This document shows positions 33,219-42,195 of a DNA stretch of 64,000 nucleotides, piece after piece. Position numbers and translations under genes: made by a program. Under the pieces are notes generated by a model, which was not told the DNA's origin, did no database searches, and was given only the letters and a program-made list of their open reading frames with translations. Source of the stretch: Flavobacterium rivuli WB 3.3-2 = DSM 21788 (GTDB lineage Bacteria; Bacteroidota; Bacteroidia; Flavobacteriales; Flavobacteriaceae); contig NZ_KB899969.1 in the NCBI RefSeq assembly GCF_000378485.1, positions 248,001 through 312,000 of the forward strand, written 5' to 3'. How positions within the stretch are numbered: the stretch's first letter is position 1; every line of letters starts with the position of its first letter.

Positions 33219-33986
33219 TTAAATACCATAAACGCTTTTGCTGTTAGCCGTGGTTACATTAGCAATTTCCTGTATGGTAACCCCATAAATATCTGCAAGT
33301 TTCTGTGCAATTAAGGGTATGTAAGCACTCTCATTGCGCTTGCCCCTGTAAGGTACCGGTGCCAGGTAGGGAGCATCTGTCTCTAGGACTATATGTTGTA
33401 AATCTATATCGTGCAAAAACTGGTCTATCTTACCGTTTTTAAAGGTAGACACACCGCCTATGCCTAACTTCATATTGTAGCCAATGGCTTTTTGAGCCTG
33501 CTCGTAATCTCCGGTAAAGCAATGAAAAATTCCGTACAGGTTGTCTGCTTTTTCGCTTTCCAGTACTTCAAAAGTTTCATCAAAAGCATCCCGGCAATGT
33601 ATGTTTATGGGCAGGTTATACTTTTTAGCAAGCTGAATTTGATGCTTAAAGGCATGCTGCTGCTCTTTAAGCCGGGTTTTGTCCCAAAAAAGGTCTATGC
33701 CTATTTCGCCCACGGCATAAAATTTATGGCTTGCAAGTTGGGCTTCTACATGGGCAAGCTCTTCCAGATAGTTTTCTTTTACATACGTAGGGTGCAGCCC
33801 CATCATAAGGAAAACATTATCCGGGTATTGCGCTTCGAGGTCGTACATAATTTGGGTGGTTCCCGAATCTATAGAGGGCACAAAAAGGCGTTGCACACCG
33901 GCATCAAACGCACGCTGAAACATAGCATCGCGGTCATTGCTAAATTCTTCGCTGTATATATGGGTATGGGTATCTGTAAATATCAT
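33219..33986 (-). CDS. TatD family metal-dependent hydrolase (DNase)
   Basis: A 255-aa TIM-barrel hydrolase. Metal ligands are visible in TDTHTHIYS (N-terminal HxH), GEIGIDLFWDKT (Glu), INIHCRDAF and GIFHCFTGDYEQA (His residues) and VLETDAPYLAP (Asp). Family members degrade DNA from the 3' end and take part in peroxide or DNA-damage repair; the exact role here is not shown. It precedes the acyltransferase and ansA genes on the same strand with a 68-bp gap. Confidence 0.95.
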   Translation of the reverse strand: MIFTDTHTHIYSEEFSNDRDAMFQRAFDAGVQRLFVPSIDSGTTQIMYDLEAQYPDNVFLMMGLHPTYVKENYLEELAHVEAQLASHKFYAVGEIGIDLFWDKTRLKEQQHAFKHQIQLAKKYNLPINIHCRDAFDETFEVLESEKADNLYGIFHCFTGDYEQAQKAIGYNMKLGIGGVSTFKNGKIDQFLHDIDLQHIVLETDAPYLAPVPYRGKRNESAYIPLIAQKLADIYGVTIQEIANVTTANSKSVYGI

Positions 33987-34056
33987 AGCTTTTGTAAGTA
34001 AGCCGCAAAATTACAAAGTTGGCACCGCTTTTACATTTTTAATATGATAATTTAAG

Positions 34057-34064
34057 TATTTTTG
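34057..34064 (+). promoter_or_regulatory. -7 promoter element of the retropepsin-like gene
   Basis: TATTTTTG (TAnnTTTG type) 21 bp before ATG 34086. It makes the upstream TTG start at 34062 implausible. Confidence 0.55.
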
Positions 34065-34085
34065 AGATTCAATACATTATACCCC

Positions 34086-34523
34086 ATGCAGGATCTTTAC
34101 AGCAGCTTAAAAAGCAAAGGCTACAGGCGCATAAAATTTAAACTCAGCAAAACACAGCACTTGCTTGTAAAAGCTAAAATAAATGGCATAGAAGGCAACT
34201 TTATACTTGATACCGGAGCCTCTAACAGTTGTGTAGATTTTGCAGGAATAACCCATTTTGAGCTCTCGGCAGCCGATTCTGATACCCGTGCTGCCGGTGC
34301 CGGGGGAACGGGGATGCTAACACAAACATCTTTAAAAAATACATTGAAAATGGGCCGCTGGAAAAACAAAAGTTTTGGGCTTGTTATTTTTGATATGTCG
34401 CATGTTAATGAGGCACTGCGCCAGTATAAAGCAAAACCCGTACACGGTATTATAGGGGCAGACGTGCTTATAAAAGGGAAAGCCATTATAGACTACGCTA
34501 ATTTTTGTTTTTACTTAAAATAA
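34086..34523 (+). CDS. Retropepsin-like aspartic protease, single domain, cytoplasmic
   Basis: A 145-aa protein consisting of one retropepsin/clan AA fold. The catalytic motif is FILDTGASNSCVDF, and the second hallmark GIIGADVLIKGKAIIDY near the C-terminus is the flap-side hydrophobic-Gly motif. There is no signal peptide. A single DTG means the active enzyme must be a dimer. It resembles the first half of the larger secreted proteins at 44782 and 49918 in motif but lacks their second lobe and PDZ. The substrate is unknown. It has its own promoter-like element. Confidence 0.85.
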   Translation: MQDLYSSLKSKGYRRIKFKLSKTQHLLVKAKINGIEGNFILDTGASNSCVDFAGITHFELSAADSDTRAAGAGGTGMLTQTSLKNTLKMGRWKNKSFGLVIFDMSHVNEALRQYKAKPVHGIIGADVLIKGKAIIDYANFCFYLK

Positions 34524-34558
34524 AACCCTGTAAAACACTAATTGTAAGGCTGTTTTTA

Positions 34559-34566
34559 TATTTTTG
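34559..34566 (+). promoter_or_regulatory. -7 promoter element of the first T9SS-secreted protein gene
   Basis: TATTTTTG 24 bp before ATG 34591, TAnnTTTG type. Confidence 0.5.
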
Positions 34567-34590
34567 GCGAATACATATACTATCATCAAT

Positions 34591-35910
34591 ATGAAACACT
34601 TTTACCTTTTCTTATTAAGCCTTATGGCTTTTACTGCTACTGCTCAAATTGAAATTAACGTACCACCCCCATCTTATTATTGCGATCAGGATGGCAATGG
34701 TACCGTAACAATTGACCTGAACGATTATAATGCTTATATTTTAGGAAGCAACAACCCTGAAGAATATTCAGTAAGCTATTTTCTTACAGAAGATGATGCA
34801 CGGCATAATACATCCGTACTGCCTTACTTATACACCCTTTATGTATCGGCCACACCCCAGGAACTATTTGCAAGGGTAACAGAGATTGCTAATACAGATA
34901 ATTTTGCTGGTACAATTTTAGATATAAGGGTAGTTCCAATACCTGATGCAGTAACCTTACCTGTTATAAACTCTTTATATTGTACTGGATCGGAGTATGA
35001 CTTAACTTTAAATAATGGTCTACATAACCCACTGCACGAAGTTTCTTTTTATTCAACAGAAACTGATGCCAGTGCTGGAACAAATGCAATAGCTAATCCA
35101 GATTTTTATGTTACTAATGAGCAAAGTGTATGGGTAAGGGTAGCAAGTGTTCCATCGGTAGCAACTGCGCCTGCCTGTTTTATAATTTTGCAACAGCGGC
35201 TTAATCCTTATGGCATTCTTCAATTAAGTGCAGTTGTTGCAGGTAATACTGTAACTTTTATAGCTACAGGTGGTACTCCGGTTAGTTATTCAATAATTAG
35301 CGGTCCTCAACAAGGCTCTTATCCCACGCCTGCTCAAACATCAAACGTTTTTACTGACCTTGCTCCGGGTATGTATAGCATACAAGTGTTAGATTATTGT
35401 GGCAATATGTATACATATTCTATTATGATAGTTGCAAGCCCAGAACCACCCACAGGAGAAACTTCGCAAACCTTTACTGAAGGGCAAACTCTTGCCGACC
35501 TGGAAGTTTCGGGCGATAACGTTGTGTGGTATGATGCAGCTACGGAAGGCAATGTACTACCTATAACTACGCCGCTTACAGACGGTACCACGTATTATGC
35601 GGAACGTGCAGGCGGCAGGCTGAGAGCATTGCGCCTTGCTGTTACGGTACATTTGGTTTTAAGTAACAACAGCAATGCTCTGCAAACGCTTACGTATTAC
35701 CCCAACCCTGTAAAGAATATGCTTAATGTAAAAAATGCGGCGCCTATAAACAGCATTGCAGTTTACAGCACAATTGGGCAGCAGGTTATGCACAATACAA
35801 TTAATGCCACCGAAACTAATCTTGACCTATCTTCACTTAGCAATGGTATTTACTTTGTAAAAGTACAGGCGGGTGAAAGCAGTAAAACAATAAGGGTTGT
35901 GAAGGAATAA
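34591..35910 (+). CDS. T9SS type A sorting-domain secreted protein, copy 1
   Basis: A 439-aa secreted protein starting at MKHFYLFLLS (signal peptide to about residue 19, ATAQ). The middle is a series of beta-sandwich-like segments with the repeated pattern YDLTLNNGL ... VSFYSTETDA. An Ig-like segment with the TYYAE motif follows. The C-terminal 75 residues form a type A sorting domain (YYPNPVKNMLNVKNA ... IAVYSTIGQQV ... NGIYFVKVQAG). It is exported through the outer membrane by the type IX system and anchored or released. No enzyme domain is seen, so an adhesin-like role is a guess. A tandem paralogue follows after 36 bp. Confidence 0.92.
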   Translation: MKHFYLFLLSLMAFTATAQIEINVPPPSYYCDQDGNGTVTIDLNDYNAYILGSNNPEEYSVSYFLTEDDARHNTSVLPYLYTLYVSATPQELFARVTEIANTDNFAGTILDIRVVPIPDAVTLPVINSLYCTGSEYDLTLNNGLHNPLHEVSFYSTETDASAGTNAIANPDFYVTNEQSVWVRVASVPSVATAPACFIILQQRLNPYGILQLSAVVAGNTVTFIATGGTPVSYSIISGPQQGSYPTPAQTSNVFTDLAPGMYSIQVLDYCGNMYTYSIMIVASPEPPTGETSQTFTEGQTLADLEVSGDNVVWYDAATEGNVLPITTPLTDGTTYYAERAGGRLRALRLAVTVHLVLSNNSNALQTLTYYPNPVKNMLNVKNAAPINSIAVYSTIGQQVMHNTINATETNLDLSSLSNGIYFVKVQAGESSKTIRVVKE

Positions 35911-35946
35911 TACGCAACATAATCTACAGTAAGCATACCCCATACA

Positions 35947-37245
35947 ATGAAAAAACTACTACTTTTTTTATTATTCAGCACGGCAGCTTTTGCCCAGTTA
36001 GAAGTTCAGCCGCTTCCTGAATTTGCTTTATGCGACCCCAACAATGATGGTGTTACAATGTTTGACCTTACTGTAAATACCCCGATTGTATTAGGCGTGC
36101 TGCCTCCCAACGAGTATGCGGTTACCTATCATGAAACCGAACAATCTGCTCAGGATAATACGGATGCTATTGAGGAGCCCGAAACATATACCAACATATT
36201 TTCGCCTGCACGCACACAAACAATATATATCAGGGTTACCCAAATTGCAAACCCCGTTAATTATGCTGTTACCACATTGCCGTTGCGGGTGCTGCCGTCT
36301 GCCGTAGTAGGGAATCTGCCTACCCTCAACCCGTCTAACTGCGAGGGGCAGCCTACATATAACCTTACGTTGAATAATGACTTAGTTAACCCTGCTTATA
36401 CAGTAAGTTATTATGCAACCGAAGATGATGCCCTGATGGAGCAAAATCTTATTACAGATCCTGCTTCATACACTACCACGGCATCTACCGTATGGTTAAG
36501 GGTTGTAAACGAAACATCAAACCCTAACGTGCCCACATGTTTTAGGGCAGTACCGCAACATTTAGGCACAAATGTATTAACCCTGCAAACGGGGATTAAT
36601 GATCAGACTGCTATTTTAGTGGCAACAGGTGTAGCACCTTTTTTATATGCTATGGATGTTAATCCGTATCAGGAGTCTAATATTTTTACTAACCTTATTC
36701 CCGGTGCGCATCAGGCACGGGTACAGGACGCCTGCGGTAATCAAATTGTTTTATCTTTTGAGATAGTGGCAGCTAACCCTCCTGCAGGAGAAAGGCTGCA
36801 AACATTTACAGCCGGAGAAACCCTTGCTAACCTTGAGGTTACCGGCGAAAATATACAATGGTATACCACACTCACAGGAAATATTATGTTGCCGATAACA
36901 ACTTTATTAACAGATGGCAGTACTTATTATGCCGAGCAATATGTAAACGATGTTCGCAGTTCACAACGCCTTGGTGTTACCGTAAGTTTGATATTAGGCA
37001 CAAATACTAATACATTGCAAAATCTTGCCTATTATCCTAATCCGGTTAAAAACACGTTAAGCATTAAAAATACAATAGATATAAACAATATTGCAATATA
37101 TAATACGCTTGGGCAGCAGGTGCTAAACAATATTGTAAATACTACAGAAGTATTTTTAAACTTTGCTGCACTAAATAGCGGTATTTACTTTGTAAAAATA
37201 CAGGCAGGCAATAATAGTAAGACAATACGTGTTGTAAAAGAATAA
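35947..37245 (+). CDS. T9SS type A sorting-domain secreted protein, copy 2
   Basis: A 432-aa paralogue of the preceding gene with the same order: signal peptide (LLLFLLFSTAAFAQ), segments YNLTLNNDLVNPAYTVSYYATEDDA and LQTFTAGETLANLEVTGENIQWY, then sorting domain (YYPNPVKNTLSIKNT ... NSGIYFVKIQAG ... TIRVVKE). The pair arose by tandem duplication and is probably one transcript ending at the terminator at 37251. Acidic DPNNDGV near the N-terminus resembles a calcium-binding dockerin-like loop, also present in copy 1 as DQDGNGT. Confidence 0.92.
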   Translation: MKKLLLFLLFSTAAFAQLEVQPLPEFALCDPNNDGVTMFDLTVNTPIVLGVLPPNEYAVTYHETEQSAQDNTDAIEEPETYTNIFSPARTQTIYIRVTQIANPVNYAVTTLPLRVLPSAVVGNLPTLNPSNCEGQPTYNLTLNNDLVNPAYTVSYYATEDDALMEQNLITDPASYTTTASTVWLRVVNETSNPNVPTCFRAVPQHLGTNVLTLQTGINDQTAILVATGVAPFLYAMDVNPYQESNIFTNLIPGAHQARVQDACGNQIVLSFEIVAANPPAGERLQTFTAGETLANLEVTGENIQWYTTLTGNIMLPITTLLTDGSTYYAEQYVNDVRSSQRLGVTVSLILGTNTNTLQNLAYYPNPVKNTLSIKNTIDINNIAIYNTLGQQVLNNIVNTTEVFLNFAALNSGIYFVKIQAGNNSKTIRVVKE

Positions 37246-37250
37246 TGAAA

Positions 37251-37286
37251 CAACACCCCACTTTTAAATACAAAAGTGGGGTGTTG
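37251..37286 (+). terminator. Terminator of the T9SS protein pair
   Basis: A perfect 15-bp stem (37251-37265 with 37272-37286, AAATAC loop) 6 bp after the stop codon. The T-rich sequence after it is short (CTTGTTAT). Confidence 0.85.
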
Positions 37287-37318
37287 CTTGTTATATATCA
37301 GGGCAAAGTACCCGTTTA

Positions 37319-37750
37319 CTACGATGGTGCTTTGCTTGATTTCCAATAGGAAATAATTTCTGAAATAAGCTTTTTGTAATCTTCAAACCTTACGGGTTTA
37401 CAAAAATATCCCTGCACAGACATTTGATATGCCTGTTGTATGTAATCCTGGTTAGTGCCGGATGTAGTTAAAAAAATATACGGTATACAACGGTCTTTAA
37501 GTTCAGGGTCATTAAAAATACGGCCGCGAAGGGTAAAGCCGTCTACCTTGGGCATATTGATATCAGATAGCATAAGGAAAGGTTCTGTACCCGTTTCTTT
37601 TAAGTAATCTATTACCTTGGCACTATCTTCGAGCATTACCAACCGGTTGCTGTAGTTATTTTCATGTAAGACCTGCTCAAAAACTTCGGCGAGAATCTCC
37701 CTGTCATCTGCATCATCTTCAATGATTATGATATCGCCGTTCTTTTTCAT
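37319..37750 (-). CDS. Single-domain response regulator (CheY-like receiver)
   Basis: A 143-aa receiver domain with no output domain. Acidic pocket EDDADD (residues 11-16), phospho-acceptor D63 in LSDINMPKVDG, the Thr/Ser switch in FLTTSG, and Lys in CKPVRFEDY are all present, so it should be phosphorylatable. Such stand-alone receivers act in phosphorelays or by protein contact. It lies downstream of the NarL-type regulator and kinase on the same strand, but a 525-bp spacer with a terminator-like hairpin separates them. Confidence 0.93.
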   Translation of the reverse strand: MKKNGDIIIIEDDADDREILAEVFEQVLHENNYSNRLVMLEDSAKVIDYLKETGTEPFLMLSDINMPKVDGFTLRGRIFNDPELKDRCIPYIFLTTSGTNQDYIQQAYQMSVQGYFCKPVRFEDYKKLISEIISYWKSSKAPS

Positions 37751-38275
37751 AAGTCAAATATAAAATAAAAAATTAAGCATTAAGAACCAAGCGTAAAATC
37801 TTATAAAAATTTCGTTAAAAACTCATGTTTTGCCGATGAAAAAAGATGGGAGCAGCACGCCTGCCGCTCCCGGGCTAAAAAATAAAAATACCTTTAGTAA
37901 TTAAGATGCCATGGTTAAGAAAAAAAAAGCCTGTTGGTTAAAAGAAATAATTTGGTAAGACAACATTGTTTTTTGAGGGGGCCAAAAAATTTAAATTAGT
38001 CTTTACATTACAGGCTTTTTTAAAATGTCATGCTCGCTATTAACCAATTACAGTTAATACTGCATTAACATGAATAATCATTTTGTAATTACTACCGCCG
38101 ATTATTCTGATACAAAGATGCGCTTAAACAAGTGCTGTACATAGGTAGAAATTACCTGATTTATACAAACAGGTAGTTTTACGCGCTATAAATTGATGTA
38201 GTTTTAAGAATACAACTTAAAATAATGCAACAGAACATTATAAGGTAATTTGCAAATTTAAGAACAACGTAATTA
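37751..38275. other. 525-bp spacer with two hairpins, no gene visible
   Basis: Contains a GC-rich hairpin at 37848-37871 (GGGAGC/GCTCCC outer stem) followed on the minus strand by TCTTTTTTC, a terminator shape. It also contains inverted arms AAAAAAGCCTGT (about 37924-37935) and ACAGGCTTTTTT (about 38010-38021) around a 75-nt AT-rich centre. Neither belongs to a recognised gene, so a small RNA is possible. Confidence 0.55.
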
Positions 38276-38950
38276 TTATATAACTGGCAGGTCTTCCACC
38301 TTTATAATCGTGTGCTGTATGGCATAAATTACAAGGCCTGCTATATTTTTCGCACCTGTTTTAGCAAACAGGTTGTTTTTATGCCCTTCGGCTGTGCGTT
38401 GTGTAATAAAAAGTATCTCTCCTATTTCTTTAGCCGTTTTTTGCTGGCAAATAAGTTTTAATACATCCAGTTCCCTTTCAGATAATACCTCTTCATCATC
38501 CAGTACCGGCTTAGGCGACTTAGATGTTATCTGTTCACGAAGTACCTCCATTTGGTCGCCTTCAAAATAGAAGCCCTGTTTATGCACCGTGTTTATAACA
38601 TCTGTAAGGTGCGCGGGCGATATACCTTTTGGCAAAAAGGCAGCCACACCGGTTTTAAGCATAAAACCCATAAAGGTTTTTTGGTAATGCGATGATATTA
38701 CTATAACCTTAATATCGGGGTAAATGGTTTTAAGATGTGTTGTTATCTCTATGCCATCCATACCGTCCATGCGCAGGTCGAGCAATAATATATGCGGCTT
38801 AACTGCCGCCCCTGCAAGCTGAGAAAACAAATCGCTACCATTGCCTGCGGTAAATAACACCTTCATACCTGCACAGTTTTGCAGGTATGCCTCAAGGAGG
38901 CTTACAATAAGGGCATCATCATCGGTTATGGCAATAGTAATATCTTCCAT
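38276..38950 (-). CDS. NarL/LuxR-type response regulator
   Basis: A 224-aa regulator. The receiver has acidic residues TDDDA (9-13), phospho-acceptor D58 in LLDLRMDGMDG and the switch/Lys in VISSHYQKTF ... FLPKGISPAH. The C-terminal LuxR helix-turn-helix (about 150-215) reads LSERELDVLKLICQQKTAKEIGEILFITQRTAEGHKNNLF. It lies 15 bp after the histidine kinase gene on the same strand and is its obvious partner. Target genes are unknown; the upstream membrane-protein genes are candidates. Confidence 0.95.
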   Translation of the reverse strand: MEDITIAITDDDALIVSLLEAYLQNCAGMKVLFTAGNGSDLFSQLAGAAVKPHILLLDLRMDGMDGIEITTHLKTIYPDIKVIVISSHYQKTFMGFMLKTGVAAFLPKGISPAHLTDVINTVHKQGFYFEGDQMEVLREQITSKSPKPVLDDEEVLSERELDVLKLICQQKTAKEIGEILFITQRTAEGHKNNLFAKTGAKNIAGLVIYAIQHTIIKVEDLPVI

Positions 38951-38965
38951 GGTAAGGTTTTAAAT

Positions 38966-39721
38966 TTATGTAGCAGGAACTACAATTAAAGTAGCTGTAC
39001 CTTTGCCCTGGGCAGATGTAACACGGTATTTTGCGTTAAGGTACTGCATTCGTAACTCTAAACTGTGCAGGCCAAGCCCTTTTTTTAATTGTCCGGCTTC
39101 GTAGCCGCGACCATTATCTTTTACAAGCAATATAAAATTTTTATTAGTATGACGCAAGTGGATAACCACAGCTGTTGCCTGAGCATGTTTATTAATGTTT
39201 GTAACCAGCTCCTGAGCCACACGAATAAGCTGAATTTTAATTTCGGGAGATAAGGCAGCGGCAGTGCGCACATCTTTATAATAGGTAATATTAAGCTTTT
39301 GCTGCCACGGGCTTACCACATTATCTATCAGGTCTTCTATATTAGAAAATGCTATGAGCGGTGGTGTAAGGTCATGCGATATACGGCGGGCTTCGGCAAT
39401 GCTTTCGCCCAGCATTTCATCTATATCGTTAATGGCAACACCTGTCTGGCTCTTAAGGCGTATAACGCTAAGCTTGCCTATAAGGCTGTCGTGCAAATCG
39501 GCAGCAATGCGCTCGCGTTCCTTTTCCTGTGCCTGTAAGTTGGTTTCCAGTAATTTTTTTTGATGTTCCAGCGCCGTTTGTGCTTCGCGCAGGTTAGCCT
39601 CGGTCATGCGTTTATAACCGGTATACATTATCCATATCACAAAAAAGAGTATGGTAAAAACCAATACAACAATAATTGCTATCCATAGGGCAATTACCTG
39701 TGGGTCCTGCCATTTTTCCAT
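38966..39721 (-). CDS. Sensor histidine kinase (HisKA_3 type) lacking a sensor domain
   Basis: A 251-aa kinase with one N-terminal membrane helix (about 11-33), a coiled linker (40-68), a HisKA_3 box with phospho-acceptor H77 (RIAADLHDSLIG) and a HATPase_c domain (ELVTNINKHAQA, VKDNGRGYE, GLGLHSLELRM). Only about ten residues precede the helix, so there is no periplasmic sensor. It must read a signal inside the membrane or from another protein. Three seven-helix paralogues are encoded directly upstream on the same strand, which makes them candidate partners. It pairs with the NarL-type regulator. Confidence 0.94.
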   Translation of the reverse strand: MEKWQDPQVIALWIAIIVVLVFTILFFVIWIMYTGYKRMTEANLREAQTALEHQKKLLETNLQAQEKERERIAADLHDSLIGKLSVIRLKSQTGVAINDIDEMLGESIAEARRISHDLTPPLIAFSNIEDLIDNVVSPWQQKLNITYYKDVRTAAALSPEIKIQLIRVAQELVTNINKHAQATAVVIHLRHTNKNFILLVKDNGRGYEAGQLKKGLGLHSLELRMQYLNAKYRVTSAQGKGTATLIVVPAT

Positions 39722-39900
39722 ATCACTACGCTAAACTTCATCGATGGTTAAGCCGCAAAAGTACTTAATAAATTAGTTAAAGTGATTACAAAATGATGCA
39801 GATGTGTACCGGGAATATACAATTTTGCCACAAACTGCTCTTTATAAAACACACTGCCTGCCGCTTATTCTATAACCATTTGGCTCCCTATGCTTTAAAA

Positions 39901-40572
39901 TTAAGCAATATGGCATTTATTTTTAATACCGCATGTATAAATTAATGACACAAGGTATGTATAGAACAGCGCTATTACTGCAACATTAATAGTCCATACA
40001 TAAAACTGGGTGCCCGTATTATCGTTAATAAAAAAATTGAAGGGCAGGAACATAATGGCATTTATGGTAAAAAAAATAAGGATTACTGCATTAAGCCTGA
40101 AATTAGTAAACATGGTTTCGCAAAAGCTGTTTGCCCTTTGATAAAAGAAAAACAAGGCCATTATAACTATAATAAAATTATCGACCACCTTAGCATAAGG
40201 CTGAAAATCTTTAATGGCTACTGTGGCAAAAACAAAGTTTTGTAAAAACTCGGCTATAATAAATATAGCACCTGCAAGCCCTAACCCAAGCAGTAGTTTA
40301 TCTGGCCGTGGCAGTAAATACCTGTTATACAAATAAACAAAAAAGAGCATTTCTAAAAAGCTGAAAATGGGCAGTATAATTAAATTACTGCTGCAATACA
40401 TCATTACTGCAACACTTGCAACTTCTACCGCCAGCATTAATGCAAGGTAACACGTAAGGCATTTGTGCAGGCCGCTTAGCCTTTTATAAAACAGCATGCC
40501 TAAAATTATACCAATACATAACACGACACAGGACAAGTGCCCTATAGCCATAGATAATAGTTTTAGATCCAT
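39901..40572 (-). CDS. Seven-helix membrane protein of unknown function, paralogue 1
   Basis: A 223-aa integral membrane protein with about seven hydrophobic helices and no signal peptide. I do not recognise the family. It shares with the two neighbours a fixed set of motifs: LFYKRLSGLHKCL after helix 1, ILPIFSFLEMLFFVYLYNRYLL (helix 3), KDFQPYAKVVDNFIIVIMALFFFYQ (helix 5) and NAIMFLPFNFFIN (helix 6). Polar residues inside helices 3 and 5 (E, Q, D, N) may form a ligand or ion site. It is the paralogue nearest the histidine kinase. The C-terminus lacks the LIWKNG ending of the other two and ends in CGIKNKCHIA. Confidence 0.85.
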   Translation of the reverse strand: MDLKLLSMAIGHLSCVVLCIGIILGMLFYKRLSGLHKCLTCYLALMLAVEVASVAVMMYCSSNLIILPIFSFLEMLFFVYLYNRYLLPRPDKLLLGLGLAGAIFIIAEFLQNFVFATVAIKDFQPYAKVVDNFIIVIMALFFFYQRANSFCETMFTNFRLNAVILIFFTINAIMFLPFNFFINDNTGTQFYVWTINVAVIALFYTYLVSLIYTCGIKNKCHIA

Positions 40573-40704
40573 TTTACCTTTAAATATAACTGCAAATAAA
40601 TCAGGATGCTTAAAGCATGACCTTGCCTCTATAAAGTTAAATTAAAATATAACAGGAATGAATACAAATAGATGTTTTTGTAACAGTTGCTAAACGGTAG
40701 TTAT

Positions 40705-41379
40705 CTACTCAAAAATACTTTGCAACTTATTGCTGCCATTTTTCCAGATAAGGATTGTTAAGTAAAGATAAAAGGATGTTATGAAAAACACGTTTATTGT
40801 CCAGATATAAAATTTAGCATTGCCCGATGCATTTATTATAAAGTTGAAGGGCAGAAATATAATTGCATTAACAGTAAAGTAAAGCAGTATTACTGTATTT
40901 AACTTAAAGTTTGTTAACCATGTTTCGTTAAAGCTATTCATTTTTTGGTAGTAAAAAACCAACGCCATAATAATTACTATAAAGTTATCTGTAATTTTAG
41001 CATAAGGCTGAAACTGCTTAACATTAATGGTATTAAATACAAAGTACTGAAAGAACTCTGTAATTATATACGACATTCCGAGCAGGCCTAAACCTATTAT
41101 TATTTTATTGGGCTTAGATAATAAATGTTTATTGTAGAAGTAAACGAAAAACAAAAGCTCGATAAAGCTAAAAATGGGGAGCATAATTAAATTAGAGCCT
41201 ATAAAATAGGGTATTATTTTACAGGTTGCATCTATGCAAAGCATTAAAAATAAATAGCAGGATATGCTTTTATGCAAATTATTCATTTTTTTATGGAAGA
41301 ACATTGTTCGTAGCATGGCAATGCATAATATTGCGGTACTTACATACCCAAGGTAATGGGAAAAATCTCTCAAACTCAT
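40705..41379 (-). CDS. Seven-helix membrane protein of unknown function, paralogue 2
   Basis: A 224-aa paralogue of the 39901 and 41521 products with the same helix plan: LGYVSTAILCIAMLRTMFF (helix 1), LPIFSFIELLFFVYFYNKHLL, IITEFFQYFVFNTINVKQFQPYAKITDNF, FYYQKMNSFNETWLTNF and NAIIFLPFNFIIN, ending LTILIWKNGSNK. It is closer to paralogue 3 than to paralogue 1. It is separated from paralogue 3 by a terminator, so each may have its own promoter. The function is unknown; a sensing or transport role is inferred only from topology and position. Confidence 0.85.
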   Translation of the reverse strand: MSLRDFSHYLGYVSTAILCIAMLRTMFFHKKMNNLHKSISCYLFLMLCIDATCKIIPYFIGSNLIMLPIFSFIELLFFVYFYNKHLLSKPNKIIIGLGLLGMSYIITEFFQYFVFNTINVKQFQPYAKITDNFIVIIMALVFYYQKMNSFNETWLTNFKLNTVILLYFTVNAIIFLPFNFIINASGNAKFYIWTINVFFITSFYLYLTILIWKNGSNKLQSIFE

Positions 41380-41471
41380 ATTGCTTTCTTACAGGTGAGA
41401 TCCTAATTTTATCAGGCCGCGAAATAAACAATAAACATTGACAAATTCAACAATGAGTTGAAAAAACATAA

Positions 41472-41504
41472 AAAAGCAGGCGAAGTAATTACCAGCCTGC
41501 TTTT
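41472..41504 (-). terminator. Terminator after the 42798-41521 gene pair
   Basis: AAAAGCAGGC / GCCTGCTTTT stem with a 13-nt loop; the minus strand continues into a T-rich tract. It separates paralogue 3 from paralogue 2. Confidence 0.8.
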
Positions 41505-41520
41505 GTTGATTATCGCTTTG

Positions 41521-42189
41521 TTAAGATTTCGCAATGACTCGCCTGCCGTTTTTCCAGATTAAAATACTCAGGTAACTATAGAATAGTAAAATGATTACAA
41601 TATTTACCATCCATATATAGAACCTCACGCCGATATTTTCATTTATAATAAAATTGAAGGGTATGTAAATGATTGTATTTATAGTAAAGTAAATAAGTAT
41701 GGCCGTATTCAATCTAAAGTTGTTCCACTTGGTTTCATTAAAGCTGTTCATCTTTTGATAGTAAAAGGCTAATGCCATAATAATTATAACAAAATTATCA
41801 GTTATTTTGCAATATGGCTGAAACTGTTTTAAATTGAGTGTATTAAAAACAAAATATTGTAAAAACTCTGCAATAATATATACCAGCGCTAAAAGACCCA
41901 AACCTATTATTATTTTACTTTCTTTTTTAAGCAAATAGCTATTGTATATATATACAAAAAATAATAACTCAGCAAAACTGAATATGGGAAGAACAATCAT
42001 ATTAGGATGTTTGTAATATTGCAAAATCCTGCATGCAATATCTACTGCAAGCATAAGTGCCATATAAATTAGGATGCGTTTATGTAACCGATCTAATTTT
42101 TTGTAAAACAAAAAACCTATTACTAAACCGATAACTAATGCTATACTGCTTACGTAGCCCAGATAAGATGCAAATTTAGAGAATGTCAT
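41521..42189 (-). CDS. Seven-helix membrane protein of unknown function, paralogue 3
   Basis: A 222-aa protein with seven predicted helices (about 8-28, 38-58, 64-86, 92-116, 128-143, 157-180, 190-213). Conserved positions shared with the paralogues include LGYVS at the start, LDRLHKR, LPIFSFAELLFFVYIYN, KQFQPYCKITDNF, FYYQKMNSFNET and IYIPFNFIIN. It starts 6 bp after the stop of the 200-aa soluble gene, so the two are co-transcribed. The family is unknown to me. A link with the downstream histidine kinase is suggested by gene order only. Confidence 0.85.
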   Translation of the reverse strand: MTFSKFASYLGYVSSIALVIGLVIGFLFYKKLDRLHKRILIYMALMLAVDIACRILQYYKHPNMIVLPIFSFAELLFFVYIYNSYLLKKESKIIIGLGLLALVYIIAEFLQYFVFNTLNLKQFQPYCKITDNFVIIIMALAFYYQKMNSFNETKWNNFRLNTAILIYFTINTIIYIPFNFIINENIGVRFYIWMVNIVIILLFYSYLSILIWKNGRRVIAKS

Positions 42190-42195
42190 TAATAC

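Noticed and set aside
34062..34085. TTG start for the retropepsin-like gene
   Set aside because: It lies within the -7 promoter element; the ATG at 34086 is better placed.
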